NCBI GenBank assembly: GCA_029975055.1
Contig: JARKPU010000051.1
Coordinates: forward strand, 1-64,000
Source: Anaerolinea sp.
GTDB lineage: Bacteria; Chloroflexota; Anaerolineae; Anaerolineales; Anaerolineaceae
Reading direction: 5' to 3'
DNA: 64,000 nt
A program made the position numbers and the translations under genes. The notes under the pieces are model-generated. The model was not told the DNA's origin, ran no database searches, and worked only from the letters and a program-made list of their open reading frames with translations. Below are positions 40,974-49,196 of the stretch, piece after piece (position 1 is the first letter of the stretch; each line of letters begins with the position of its first letter).

Positions 40974-43877
40974 TTACACCGCCTCGCCCAGCTTTATGGC
41001 CTGGAAGATCTTCATGCGCATCAACAGCCAGCCCAGGGCTGCCAGGGCGATCACGAAAAGGATTGCGAACAGAATATAGACCTGGAACACAGCCGGCCAA
41101 TCGATGCGCACCAGGAAGGGCGGGACGCGCGCGGCCATGTCGTTGCCGACCTGGAGGTGCGGGATAAAGAAGCTGCTCACCCACACGCCCATGCCCGTCC
41201 CGGCGGCCAGCCCCGAAAGGAAGAGGAACGCCAGTTCGGAAGCCAGGAAGCCGAGCATCTGTCCTGAAGAAAGGCCGATGGCGCGCAGCATGCCCAGCTC
41301 GATGAAGCGCCGCCTGAAGGAGAAGAGCGCGTAGAGGAGGAAGCCCAGCACCGTCAGGAAGGAAAGGGCCACGAAGCCCACCGAAAGCAGGCCGAAGAAC
41401 CCCTGCCGCTCGGGCTGCAGCTGCTCCTGGCTGAGGATCTCGGAGGAAATGCGCGGGTACATCACCCGGCGGTAGAGGTCATCAATGCCGGCCAGCATGA
41501 CGCTGTAATTGGTGCCCGGACGGGTGCGCAGCCACACGTCATAGGGAAACTCGCCGCCGACCGATTCGAAGAGGTAATCGAGGTTGCCCACCACCAGCGG
41601 GCCCTGCTCGGGGTACCAGGTGGGGAAGTAATAGAACGTGCCGACGATCTTGTAATCCAGCTCGCGCGTTTCGCCCAGGGCATAGACGCTCACGCGGATG
41701 TTGTCGCCCAGCTTGAGGCTGTTGGCGTTGAGCAGATCCCAGTTGACCAGCACGCCCTCGGTGGTGCGGGCCAGGTCGTTCATCAACCCGCCGAGCGGGC
41801 TGGGGGCAAAATCGCGGCGCCAGAAGGCCACCCGCGAGAAGTCGATGCGGTCCACGCCGATGAAGGTGGCATCGGTGCCGGTGCTGCCCGCATACACGCG
41901 CGCCTTGATGGTGGCCACACGCGCGGCGGCTTCGACCCCCGGCACCTTGAGGTGCTCGGAAACGGGCAGGAAGTACCACAGCGGTTGAGAGTCTTCTTCG
42001 GCGGCGGTGTTGGCGGGGTTTCCGGTGGGCGTGCCGCCGATGGCGCTCTGCCCGCCGCCCTGCAGCTCGCCCAGCTCGATGACGTGCACGTCTGCGCCCA
42101 CTTTATAGTAGGTCTGGTCATGCATGTGGCGGTCGAGCGTCTGCGCGAGGGTGGCGGTGAAGGTGGACAGGCTGAGGGTCATCACCAGCAGGATGAGCGG
42201 AGCCGAGTAACCCGAGGTGGAGCGCGAAAGGTAGCGCGCGGCCATCAACAGGCCCACGCTGCGCGTCTGCGCGGCAAGCCAGGCGATGGCGCCCATGATG
42301 AGCGGCATGAGGCGGATGATCAACAGGGTGACGGCGAAGATGCCCAGCGCAGGCACCAGCAGCAAGAGCGGGTTCTCGAACGGGTCGGCCGAGAGCAGGC
42401 TGCTTGCCTGCGAGCCCAGGCGCTCCTGGCGCTGGAGCAGGTACATGCCGTAACCGGCCGGGATGAGCAGCATCAGGTCGAGGTAAGCGCGCTGCCACCA
42501 GGGGCGGCGGATCTGCCGGGCGCGGTCTTGCTTGTAGGTGATGACGGTGTGGCGCGCGGCGCCCACCGTGGGCATGACCATGGCGATGACGGCCACGCCC
42601 ACCGCCACCAGCCCAAAGCGCACCGATTCGGCGGTGATCGAGGTGTTCAGGCCGGTTTGGGCCGAAAAATCGAGGAAGCTGCGCGCGTTGCCGAAGAATT
42701 GGGCCACCACCTGGGCCAGCGGCGCGCCGATGAGCATGCCGACGATGCCCAGCAGGATGGCTTCGAGGGTGGCCATGCCCACCAGCTGCGCCGTGGTAGA
42801 GCCGCGGCTGCGCAGCACGGCGATTTCATTGCGGCGCTGGCCCACCGACATATCCACCACCAGCCCGATGAACGTGAGGATCATGAGCAGCAGCGGGATG
42901 CTGAAGGCGTAGAGGAAGATGGTGAGCGAACTGGAGAGCCGCAGGTAATTGCCCAGGCTTTCTTCCGGCGAGATATCCAGGCGCATGTTGCCGAGCAGGT
43001 TGATGGCCGTCTGGCGGGTGCCGTAGATGCGCGCGAGCAGGTAGGGCACATCGGCCGAGTGAACCGAGGAGCCGTCGAACACCCAATACCACACGCCCAG
43101 GTAAATCTGGTTCTGCAGGTAGGGGATGATGCGCCCGGTGAGCGTCTCTTGCGGCACGAGCAGCGAATCGCGGAATTCTTGCGCGCTGTAGAACCAGTAC
43201 TCGTCGTGGGAGTCGGCGGGCTTCCAGATGCCCGCGATGCGCACGGGGAATTCCACCGGCGTGGTGGTCTGCTCGTTCTTGATGGTTTTGTAGGCGGTGT
43301 AGGTGTCGCCGATCTGCGCGCCGAGCATGGTGGCGCGCTCCTCGCTGATCAGCACGTCCACGATGCTGTCGGCCTGCCCGGTGGAAACCCCCGGGAAGCT
43401 GCCTTCCACCAGGGTGGCGTGGTTTTCGAAGTCGTTGATGGAAGAGAAATAGACCCAGGCGAGCGGCTCCTGGGTGGTATCGTAGGTGCCCTTTTCGGCC
43501 GGGAAGAGCTTGAGCGAATCGGTTTTGAGGTAACGCACGAACTGGCGGGCGGGCAGGCCGATCTCTTGCTGCACGCGGCCGGAGAGGTATTCATCCACCG
43601 GCTTCATCGATTCCCAGCTCGTTGTGCCGCTCCACGCGCCGACGTAGCGGTACATGAAGGCGAAGGGCGGGCGGGTGTAATCGCTGGCGTTCTCGTCGCT
43701 CGAAACCTGCGCTTTGAGAATATCCTGGTAAACCGCGTCCGAATAGATGGGGATGCTCATCGTCAGCGCGACAGCCGAAATGACGCCCAGCGAGGTGGCG
43801 AGTGTCAGCCCGCGCTGCGCGCCGATGCGCTTGATCGTGACGATGAAAATCGCCCAGAACCGCCGAATCGCGTTCAT
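40974..43877 (-). CDS. FtsX-like ABC transporter permease
   Basis: 967 residues with an N-terminal membrane helix and two FtsX-type membrane groups: about residues 310-460 (LTFIGLVVDMSVGQRRNEIAVLRSRG) and 840-960 (FRRRFIELGMLRAIG). A large extracytoplasmic region lies between the first helix and the first group, and a second between the groups. This is the MacB/LolCE-type exporter fold, which moves substrates by mechanotransmission. The substrate is unknown. Confidence 0.85.
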   Translation of the reverse strand: MNAIRRFWAIFIVTIKRIGAQRGLTLATSLGVISAVALTMSIPIYSDAVYQDILKAQVSSDENASDYTRPPFAFMYRYVGAWSGTTSWESMKPVDEYLSGRVQQEIGLPARQFVRYLKTDSLKLFPAEKGTYDTTQEPLAWVYFSSINDFENHATLVEGSFPGVSTGQADSIVDVLISEERATMLGAQIGDTYTAYKTIKNEQTTTPVEFPVRIAGIWKPADSHDEYWFYSAQEFRDSLLVPQETLTGRIIPYLQNQIYLGVWYWVFDGSSVHSADVPYLLARIYGTRQTAINLLGNMRLDISPEESLGNYLRLSSSLTIFLYAFSIPLLLMILTFIGLVVDMSVGQRRNEIAVLRSRGSTTAQLVGMATLEAILLGIVGMLIGAPLAQVVAQFFGNARSFLDFSAQTGLNTSITAESVRFGLVAVGVAVIAMVMPTVGAARHTVITYKQDRARQIRRPWWQRAYLDLMLLIPAGYGMYLLQRQERLGSQASSLLSADPFENPLLLLVPALGIFAVTLLIIRLMPLIMGAIAWLAAQTRSVGLLMAARYLSRSTSGYSAPLILLVMTLSLSTFTATLAQTLDRHMHDQTYYKVGADVHVIELGELQGGGQSAIGGTPTGNPANTAAEEDSQPLWYFLPVSEHLKVPGVEAAARVATIKARVYAGSTGTDATFIGVDRIDFSRVAFWRRDFAPSPLGGLMNDLARTTEGVLVNWDLLNANSLKLGDNIRVSVYALGETRELDYKIVGTFYYFPTWYPEQGPLVVGNLDYLFESVGGEFPYDVWLRTRPGTNYSVMLAGIDDLYRRVMYPRISSEILSQEQLQPERQGFFGLLSVGFVALSFLTVLGFLLYALFSFRRRFIELGMLRAIGLSSGQMLGFLASELAFLFLSGLAAGTGMGVWVSSFFIPHLQVGNDMAARVPPFLVRIDWPAVFQVYILFAILFVIALAALGWLLMRMKIFQAIKLGEAV

Positions 43878-43890
43878 GCAGTATCCCGGT

Positions 43891-44958
43891 TTATGGGGCG
43901 ACGACTACCTGGCCTTCGGTGAGGCCCTCGGTAATTTCCACGCGGTCGTCGCCGGTGATGCCAACCTTCACGTCCACGCGGCGCTGGCCTTCGCCATCTT
44001 GCACGACGACGAATTTGCGCCCTTCAAAATTGCGGATGGCCTGCGGCGGCAGCCAGAGGACGCCTTCTTTCTTCTCGAGCACCACCACCACGCGGACGAG
44101 GTCGCTCAGCCCCAGGCCGACGTCTTCCAACGGGGTGTTGAGGGTGATGCGCGTGCTCTTGTCTTCTTTATCCGATTCCTTCACGTCGGTGGCTTTGCCG
44201 TAGGGGTAGGGCAGCTTGCGCAGCTTGCCTTCGGTGACTTTGCCCGGCGAGCTCACCGGCCAGGCCTGCACGGGCATGCCTTCGACCAGCTCGGCCAGAT
44301 CGGTGTCGGCCACGTCGGAGCTGATCTCCAGCTCCGAGAGGTTGGCCAGCGTGACGACCTCTTTGTAGGCTTCGACGGCGGTGCTTTCGCTGAGGAAGAT
44401 CGAGAGGATGGTGCCGTCGAAGGGCGCGACGATCTGCGTGGCTTCCACCCGGGCTTTGATCTCGTCCAGCGAAAGCTGGGCCAGTTCCACCTGGTATTGC
44501 TGGCGGGCCATGATGATATCGTAGTCTTTGGCGTACTTGTTGATGTTCAGCTCGGTCTGCTGCAGGTCGAGCTTGGCCAATTCCAGCTGGATCTCCGCGC
44601 GGCGCAGGTCGAGGGCGCTGGTGCCGCTCTCCAGGTCGGCGATGAGCTGGCCGGCGGTCACCTGGTCGCCCTTCTTGACATACACGTTATCCACGCGCCC
44701 GCTGGCCTTGAAGAAAAGCTCTTCCTGGACCACGGGCACGACGCGGCCGGAGAACTCCAGCTTGCGCACCACTTCGCCGGTCTGCACGGTGTAGGTTGGT
44801 TTGGTGGGGATGATGGGCGTGGGCAGCGGGGTGGGGGTTGGCTCTTCTTGCGAAGGCTGGGCGGCGCACCCGCTCAGCACAAAGGCAGCCAGCGCCACCA
44901 GCAGTACCAGGCGTCCCGCGAACGAGGTGCTGCGCGCGGATTCAGGTTGGTGTACCAT
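43891..44958 (-). CDS. Membrane-fusion (HlyD/MacA-type) lipoprotein
   Basis: 355 residues from the ATG at 44958, with CGGAGAG upstream; an in-frame ATG at 44976 is less likely. Lipobox LSGC, then a Pro/Thr linker. The family layout is visible: VVRKLEFSGRVVPVVQEELFFKASGRVDNVYVKKGDQVTAGQLI (lipoyl half 1), a helical hairpin, APFDGTILSIF (lipoyl half 2) and a C-terminal beta barrel with RRVDVKVGITGDDRVEI. It is the periplasmic or extracytoplasmic adaptor of the adjacent permease, first gene of the run. Confidence 0.85.
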   Translation of the reverse strand: MVHQPESARSTSFAGRLVLLVALAAFVLSGCAAQPSQEEPTPTPLPTPIIPTKPTYTVQTGEVVRKLEFSGRVVPVVQEELFFKASGRVDNVYVKKGDQVTAGQLIADLESGTSALDLRRAEIQLELAKLDLQQTELNINKYAKDYDIIMARQQYQVELAQLSLDEIKARVEATQIVAPFDGTILSIFLSESTAVEAYKEVVTLANLSELEISSDVADTDLAELVEGMPVQAWPVSSPGKVTEGKLRKLPYPYGKATDVKESDKEDKSTRITLNTPLEDVGLGLSDLVRVVVVLEKKEGVLWLPPQAIRNFEGRKFVVVQDGEGQRRVDVKVGITGDDRVEITEGLTEGQVVVAP

Positions 44959-45101
44959 TTTCTCTCCGAAAGGCATTAATTTACTTCAATCTATCCTGCA
45001 ACGAGGGGGGCGTTTCAGGGCGACTTCCGCCTCAATGACCGGATAGATGGGTTCGAGCCGAATTTGGGCAACGTTATCGTTATCACCTGACGAATGCCCT
45101 A

Positions 45102-45107
45102 ATTATA
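45102..45107 (-). promoter_or_regulatory. -10 box of the exporter operon
   Basis: Perfect TATAAT on the minus strand, about 144 bases before the membrane-fusion gene, implying a long leader. No good -35. Confidence 0.45.
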
Positions 45108-45248
45108 CTCCGGCCTGCCGGACTCGACGGGTAAAACAGGCCGGCTAAAAATGACAGCGTTTTCATCCGCAAGGGGGTGAAGAACCGGCCCTCCGCCGTC
45201 GATTCACCCAACCGGCGGTCAGAGTTTCTTATTCTTGTACATCGTGAG

Positions 45249-45287
45249 GCAAGCCCCCAAAGGCCTGGCCGGTTTTTGGGGGCTTGC
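45249..45287 (-). terminator. Terminator of the glycoside hydrolase gene
   Basis: GCAAGCCCCCAAA pairs with TTTGGGGGCTTGC, 18 bases beyond the stop codon on the minus strand; no clear T-run. Confidence 0.55.
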
Positions 45288-45304
45288 TTACGGCGCTTGT
45301 CCGC

Positions 45305-47299
45305 TCACAGGAACAACATCGGCAGGTATTCGGGTTCGTCGGCGAAGGGCGGCTGGCTGCCCGAAGCCACCTCGTAGAGCCGCTCGTGGCTGGCGCGCGC
45401 GGCCCGGCAAAGCTCTTCATAGGGGCGGTTGCACACGTCGAGGAAGCCGATGTTGTAGTTCTCGCCGTCGAAGCGCCCCAGCGCCGATTGATCGTAAAGG
45501 ATGAAGTAATGCACGCCCACGCACCAGGGTTTGGCGGCGGCGTCTTCCAGGTAGACGCGGTAGGCCTGGCCGCGCGCGGCCTGGTCGCGCACCCGCCCGA
45601 TGCCGCTGGCGGGCAGGCCGGCATCCAGCGCACCGAAGTGCCACTCGCCGATCATGATCGGCCGGTCGAGCATCTGGCTGATCTGCTGCATCTCTTCGGC
45701 GGGCAGGCGGCGGCGGTAACAGTTCATCGAGAAGACGTCGAAGTGCCGCATGCCCTCCAGCGCCCACGCCGGGGGCACGGTGTAATAGCGGATGCCCAGG
45801 TTGAGGTGGTTGGGGTCGGCGCGGCGGCAGGCGGCGCTCAGGCCGCCAAAGAAGCGCTCGACCATGACGGCCGAGAACCCGGCCAGGTCGGCGCGGGCCG
45901 TGGGCGAGAGCGGCGCGCTCCACTCGCCTGCGGCGATTTGCTCGAAGGTGACGGGCAGGCCCCAGGCGGCGGTCAGGCGGCCGGCGGAGGCGTATTTCTC
46001 CTGCAGGTGCGCCGCCAGGGCGCGGCGCGAATGGCAGTCCGGCGTGTTGAAGAGCATCCCCTCGGCGGGGGTCTGAGCGGCGAAGCCCCAGGTGGGCTCG
46101 TTCATCAAAAAATAACCGATCAAAGCCGGGTCTTCGCGCGTGGGCGCGAGCTGCGCGGCGTATTCCTCGGCCAGCGCGGGGAAATCGGGGTGGAAGACGT
46201 CTGGAAAGTCGCGGTAAACGGCCGGGAGGCGCTCGTAGGTGGCGGCGAGCGGGCGCACGTAGGGCACGCCGCCGCGGCTGGCGACCTGCCAATCGGACCA
46301 GTTGCCGACGGTGTTGAAGCCCACGCGGCGCAGCTCGGCCAGGGCGATTTCTCCCCAGCGCTCTTTCCATTCGGCGGGGCCGAAGGCGCGGATGAAGTTG
46401 GCCGCCAGGTAGTTGATCGTCTTCCCCTCGCCGCGCCGGCCGTGGGCATCGGCGAACTCGCCGTTTGCATCCGGCAGCCACGAGAGCGCGCTTTCTAACC
46501 CGGCGTAGCTGGCGGCGGTATCCACGCCGACGCAGTCGATTCCGGCGGACCAGAAGAGAGCGCCGTCGGGGTCTACCAGCCACCAGCGCGAGGCGTCGCG
46601 CTCGACGCGGAAGTAGCCCGTGGCCCGGCTGCGGCGGGCATCCCAGCCGCCCCAGCGGTCGAAGCTTTCCGGCAGGCGCCGGGCGGGCGCGGCGGCGGCC
46701 TGCGCGCGCAGGCGGGCGGTGACTTCTTCCACGCTGCGCGACTTTCCGGCCCACTCGCGCTGGGCGCTCTGGCCAAGCTCGTCCAGCAGCGGCCCTTTGG
46801 GCAGGAAGGGCTGCCCGAGGGGCGTCGGCTCGGCGGTGACGGCGGTGATGGGCGAGAGGCTGAACTGCACCGGCGCCGTGCCCAGGCGCATCACGCCAAA
46901 GCTCATGCGGTCCACCCGGGCCAGGTCCACGCGGTCGCCCCAGCAAAGGGGTTTGAGCCAGGCGCCTTCGCGCTCATACCTCCAGCGGTTCTGGTTGACG
47001 GCCTCGAGCGGCAGGCGCATGCGGGCCGAGCACTGGTTGAGCAGGCCGAAGGAGTGCCGGAAGACGGGCCCATCCTCGCCCTCCTGCAGGCTGAGGACGA
47101 AGACGGCCAGCTCGGTGCCATCGAGCAGCAAATCGGCGGTGAGGTAGCGGAAGCCCGCCAGCGCGCCGGGGGGGAAGGCGTAGAACAGGCCGTCATTCTC
47201 GGCTCTGGCCTCGAACCAGACCGTTCCGGGCAGGAGGGGGTCGCGCTCCGGCAGGATGAGCGAACCGGTGAAGCGGGTGGGGAAGAAGGGATGTTCCAT
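45305..47299 (-). CDS. GH-A clan glycoside hydrolase (beta-agarase/GH50-like)
   Basis: 664 residues, GGAGG before the ATG. The catalytic TIM barrel (about 225-600) contains FNTVGNWSDW, the acid/base Glu401 in FLMNEPTWG and the nucleophile Glu552 in IMIGEWHFGA, with the NEP and GEW pattern of clan GH-A. The N-terminal ~190 residues form a beta-rich sugar-binding domain. The arrangement resembles GH50/GH86-like agarases or related beta-galactan enzymes; the substrate cannot be set from sequence alone. No signal peptide is seen. Confidence 0.75.
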   Translation of the reverse strand: MEHPFFPTRFTGSLILPERDPLLPGTVWFEARAENDGLFYAFPPGALAGFRYLTADLLLDGTELAVFVLSLQEGEDGPVFRHSFGLLNQCSARMRLPLEAVNQNRWRYEREGAWLKPLCWGDRVDLARVDRMSFGVMRLGTAPVQFSLSPITAVTAEPTPLGQPFLPKGPLLDELGQSAQREWAGKSRSVEEVTARLRAQAAAAPARRLPESFDRWGGWDARRSRATGYFRVERDASRWWLVDPDGALFWSAGIDCVGVDTAASYAGLESALSWLPDANGEFADAHGRRGEGKTINYLAANFIRAFGPAEWKERWGEIALAELRRVGFNTVGNWSDWQVASRGGVPYVRPLAATYERLPAVYRDFPDVFHPDFPALAEEYAAQLAPTREDPALIGYFLMNEPTWGFAAQTPAEGMLFNTPDCHSRRALAAHLQEKYASAGRLTAAWGLPVTFEQIAAGEWSAPLSPTARADLAGFSAVMVERFFGGLSAACRRADPNHLNLGIRYYTVPPAWALEGMRHFDVFSMNCYRRRLPAEEMQQISQMLDRPIMIGEWHFGALDAGLPASGIGRVRDQAARGQAYRVYLEDAAAKPWCVGVHYFILYDQSALGRFDGENYNIGFLDVCNRPYEELCRAARASHERLYEVASGSQPPFADEPEYLPMLFL

Positions 47300-47390
47300 G
47301 AAGGCCTCCAGATGTGCGGCGGTGGTGCCGTTTCAGATCCTAGTTTGGCATGGCTGCATTTAATTTGCAAGGCCGGAGATCCGTGGAAAA

Positions 47391-47426
47391 TTGTCAATTT
47401 GACAAAAAATATGGGTTTAGTATAAT
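47391..47426 (+). promoter_or_regulatory. Promoter with operator, CPBP gene
   Basis: TTGACA (47399-47404), 16-base spacer, perfect TATAAT (47421-47426). The -35 is within a palindrome TTGTCAATTTGACAA (47391-47405), a likely regulator-binding site. Confidence 0.7.
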
Positions 47427-47472
47427 TTTGGCTGCCCGCTGCGGGCGTGCACAATAGAACAGGAGGTCATCC

Positions 47473-48297
47473 ATGTCTGTACTCAAGCGCCATTCGCTTC
47501 TCTTCTTCTTCATCCTGGCGTTCCTCCTTTCGTGGATCGTCTGGGGTGTCGATGCCGCGGAAGCCCGCGGCCTGATCAACGCGCATATCCCGTCTTCGCT
47601 GGCCTTCTGGGCGCTGACGGCGGCCGCCTTCGCCGCCGCCGGGCTTTCGGGCGGCTGGGGGGCGGTCAAAGAGCTGGTGGCGCGCATGCTGCGCTGGCGG
47701 GTGAGCCCGGCCTGGTACGCGGTTGCGCTGCTGCTCTTCCCGCTGCTTTGCCTGCTCACGGCCGCGCCGTATCTGGCGTTTGGCGGCCGCCTGCAGCCGG
47801 GGCAAGACCTGCCTGCGGCGCAGCTGCCGCTCTACTTCCTGGTGCAGATCCCCCTGTTCCTGGCCACCGAAGAGACCGCCTGGCGCGGATTTGCCCTGCC
47901 GCGCCTGCAGCAGGGCCGCAGCGCGCTCTCGGCCAGCCTGATCCTGGGGCTGATCTGGGGCGTCTGGCACACCCCGCTCTTTTTGACGCCGGGGCAATTT
48001 CAGGAGCACATGCCGTTCCTTGGGTTCGTCGCTGCGGCGGTGGGGATGAGCGTCCTCACCACGTGGGTCTTCAACCACACCAGCGGCTCGGTGCTGCTGA
48101 CGGCCATTCTGCACGCGGTGACGGATGCTTCGATCGCCTACTCAGGGGTGATGCGCAGCGGGCCGGCGCTCTTTTGGGCTTTCGTGGGCGTCATCTGCGC
48201 GGCGGCGGTGATCGTCGTGCTGGTCGAGGGTCCGCAGCGCCTGGCCAGGGGCAGCGCCGCCGGCGAGCTTTCGGCGGCGGCCGAAGTGCGCTCGTAA
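47473..48297 (+). CDS. CPBP (CAAX/Abi) intramembrane metalloprotease
   Basis: 274 residues with AGGAGG upstream. About eight hydrophobic helices. Motif 1 is EETAWRG (Glu133, Glu134, Arg138), motif 2 GVWHTPLF (His166) and motif 3 HAVTDAS (His214), the active site of the CPBP family that includes CAAX proteases and bacteriocin self-immunity proteins. Its target is unknown. The TMEM175-like gene follows after 6 bases. Confidence 0.9.
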   Translation: MSVLKRHSLLFFFILAFLLSWIVWGVDAAEARGLINAHIPSSLAFWALTAAAFAAAGLSGGWGAVKELVARMLRWRVSPAWYAVALLLFPLLCLLTAAPYLAFGGRLQPGQDLPAAQLPLYFLVQIPLFLATEETAWRGFALPRLQQGRSALSASLILGLIWGVWHTPLFLTPGQFQEHMPFLGFVAAAVGMSVLTTWVFNHTSGSVLLTAILHAVTDASIAYSGVMRSGPALFWAFVGVICAAAVIVVLVEGPQRLARGSAAGELSAAAEVRS

Positions 48298-48303
48298 CCG
48301 GCC

Positions 48304-48885
48304 ATGCCTTCGGAACCGGAGGCCGCGAACACCGGGCTGGAGCGGCTGCTCTTCTTCAGCGACGCGGTGTTTGCCATTGCCATCACGCTGCTGGCGTTGG
48401 ATCTCCGCTTGCCTGCCCAGGGCGGGGCGCTCAATGATTCTGCCCTCGCCCTGGCGCTGCTGGCGGCCTGGCCGAAGTACCTCTCGTTTGCGGTCAGCTT
48501 CCTGGTGGTCGGCCTGTTCTGGTCCGGGCATCACCGGCGCTTCAGCCGCCTGCAGGGATTCGACCGGCGGTTGATCTGGCTCAACCTGCTGCTGCTCATG
48601 GGTGTGGCGTTCATTCCCTTCCCGACGGCGGTACTCAGCGAGTACGGCAACCGCACGGCCACTATCTTCTATGCCCTGTCGATCGCCGCGGTGGGCGGGC
48701 TTTCCGCCGGGGTATATGCCTATGCGCGGCGGCTGGGCTATCTGAAGCCGGCAGGCCGCGCGTGGGCGGGCAGCCTGGGCGTGCCGGGGGTGTTCCTGCT
48801 CTCGGCCGGGGTGGCTTTGTGGAACGCCGACCTGGCTAAATTGACCTGGCTGCTGACGCTGCCGTTGATCCTGGCGGCGGGGTGA
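48304..48885 (+). CDS. TMEM175-family potassium channel-like protein (DUF1211)
   Basis: 193 residues. The family signature is the first helix FSDAVFAIAITLLALDL; six hydrophobic helices follow. Bacterial TMEM175 proteins form tetrameric potassium-permeable channels. There is no Shine-Dalgarno, so translation probably depends on the upstream CPBP gene ending 6 bases before. Confidence 0.85.
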   Translation: MPSEPEAANTGLERLLFFSDAVFAIAITLLALDLRLPAQGGALNDSALALALLAAWPKYLSFAVSFLVVGLFWSGHHRRFSRLQGFDRRLIWLNLLLLMGVAFIPFPTAVLSEYGNRTATIFYALSIAAVGGLSAGVYAYARRLGYLKPAGRAWAGSLGVPGVFLLSAGVALWNADLAKLTWLLTLPLILAAG

Positions 48886-48944
48886 GCTGCCTGGCAGGCC
48901 GGGTTTGCAGAAATGTCATCTTTGGAAATTCGCAAAATACCCTA

Positions 48945-48972
48945 TTGACATTTGCTCACGGGTGTCTATAAT
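48945..48972 (+). promoter_or_regulatory. Promoter of the ilv-leu supercluster
   Basis: TTGACA (48945-48950), 16-base spacer, perfect TATAAT (48967-48972). The transcribed leader runs about 215 bases to ilvD. Confidence 0.8.
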
Positions 48973-49006
48973 GGAGGGAACTCATTTTTCCGGGAAACCT
49001 ATTCCG

Positions 49007-49117
49007 ATGTTATTCGTCCACTCTGTCGCGATTATTCTGGTCCTTATTGCGGCTCTCGTAATTGAGAGCCTTTTGCCAATTCGGGCGGCGCGACGATGTG
49101 AGGTTAAGATTAAGTAG
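49007..49117 (+). CDS. ilv leader peptide (attenuation)
   Basis: 36 codons. Residues 7-25 are VAIILVLIAALVIESLLPI, with 13 Ile, Leu or Val codons in 19, followed by a basic, short tail. It begins about 28 bases after the predicted transcription start. The coding sequence itself contains a hairpin (GGCTCTC 49051-49057 with GAGAGCC 49064-49070) and GGGCGG (49083-49088). GGGCGG is complementary to CCGCCC of the downstream terminator. Stalling at the Ile/Leu/Val codons would leave GGGCGG free to pair, breaking the terminator. An in-frame ATG at 48971 overlaps the -10 box and is rejected. Confidence 0.8.
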   Translation: MLFVHSVAIILVLIAALVIESLLPIRAARRCEVKIK

Positions 49118-49145
49118 TTCAGACTATACCCCAACGCAGAAAGCC

Positions 49146-49172
49146 AAAACCGCCCGAAAGGGCGGTTTTTTT
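49146..49172 (+). terminator. ilv attenuator terminator
   Basis: AAAACCGCCC-GAAA-GGGCGGTTTTTTT is a textbook intrinsic terminator, 28 bases after the leader-peptide stop and 24 bases before ilvD. CCGCCC (49150-49155) can also pair with GGGCGG in the leader coding sequence as antiterminator. Confidence 0.9.
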
Positions 49173-49196
49173 ATCCTTTGAACTTGTGGAGTTTTT

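Larger units (their letters stand above)
44959..45304. other. Intergenic stretch of 346 bases
   Basis: It holds the probable promoter of the exporter operon (TATAAT on the minus strand at 45102-45107) and the hairpin at 45249-45287. No gene, RNA or repeat copy is otherwise recognisable. Confidence 0.6.

Noticed and set aside
41952..43922. 656-codon frame antisense to the permease gene
   Set aside because: Composition is His/Gly/Arg-rich, as in other shadows; the permease matches FtsX.
48971..49006. In-frame ATG at 48971 as start of the ilv leader peptide
   Set aside because: It overlaps the -10 box and lies before the predicted transcription start.
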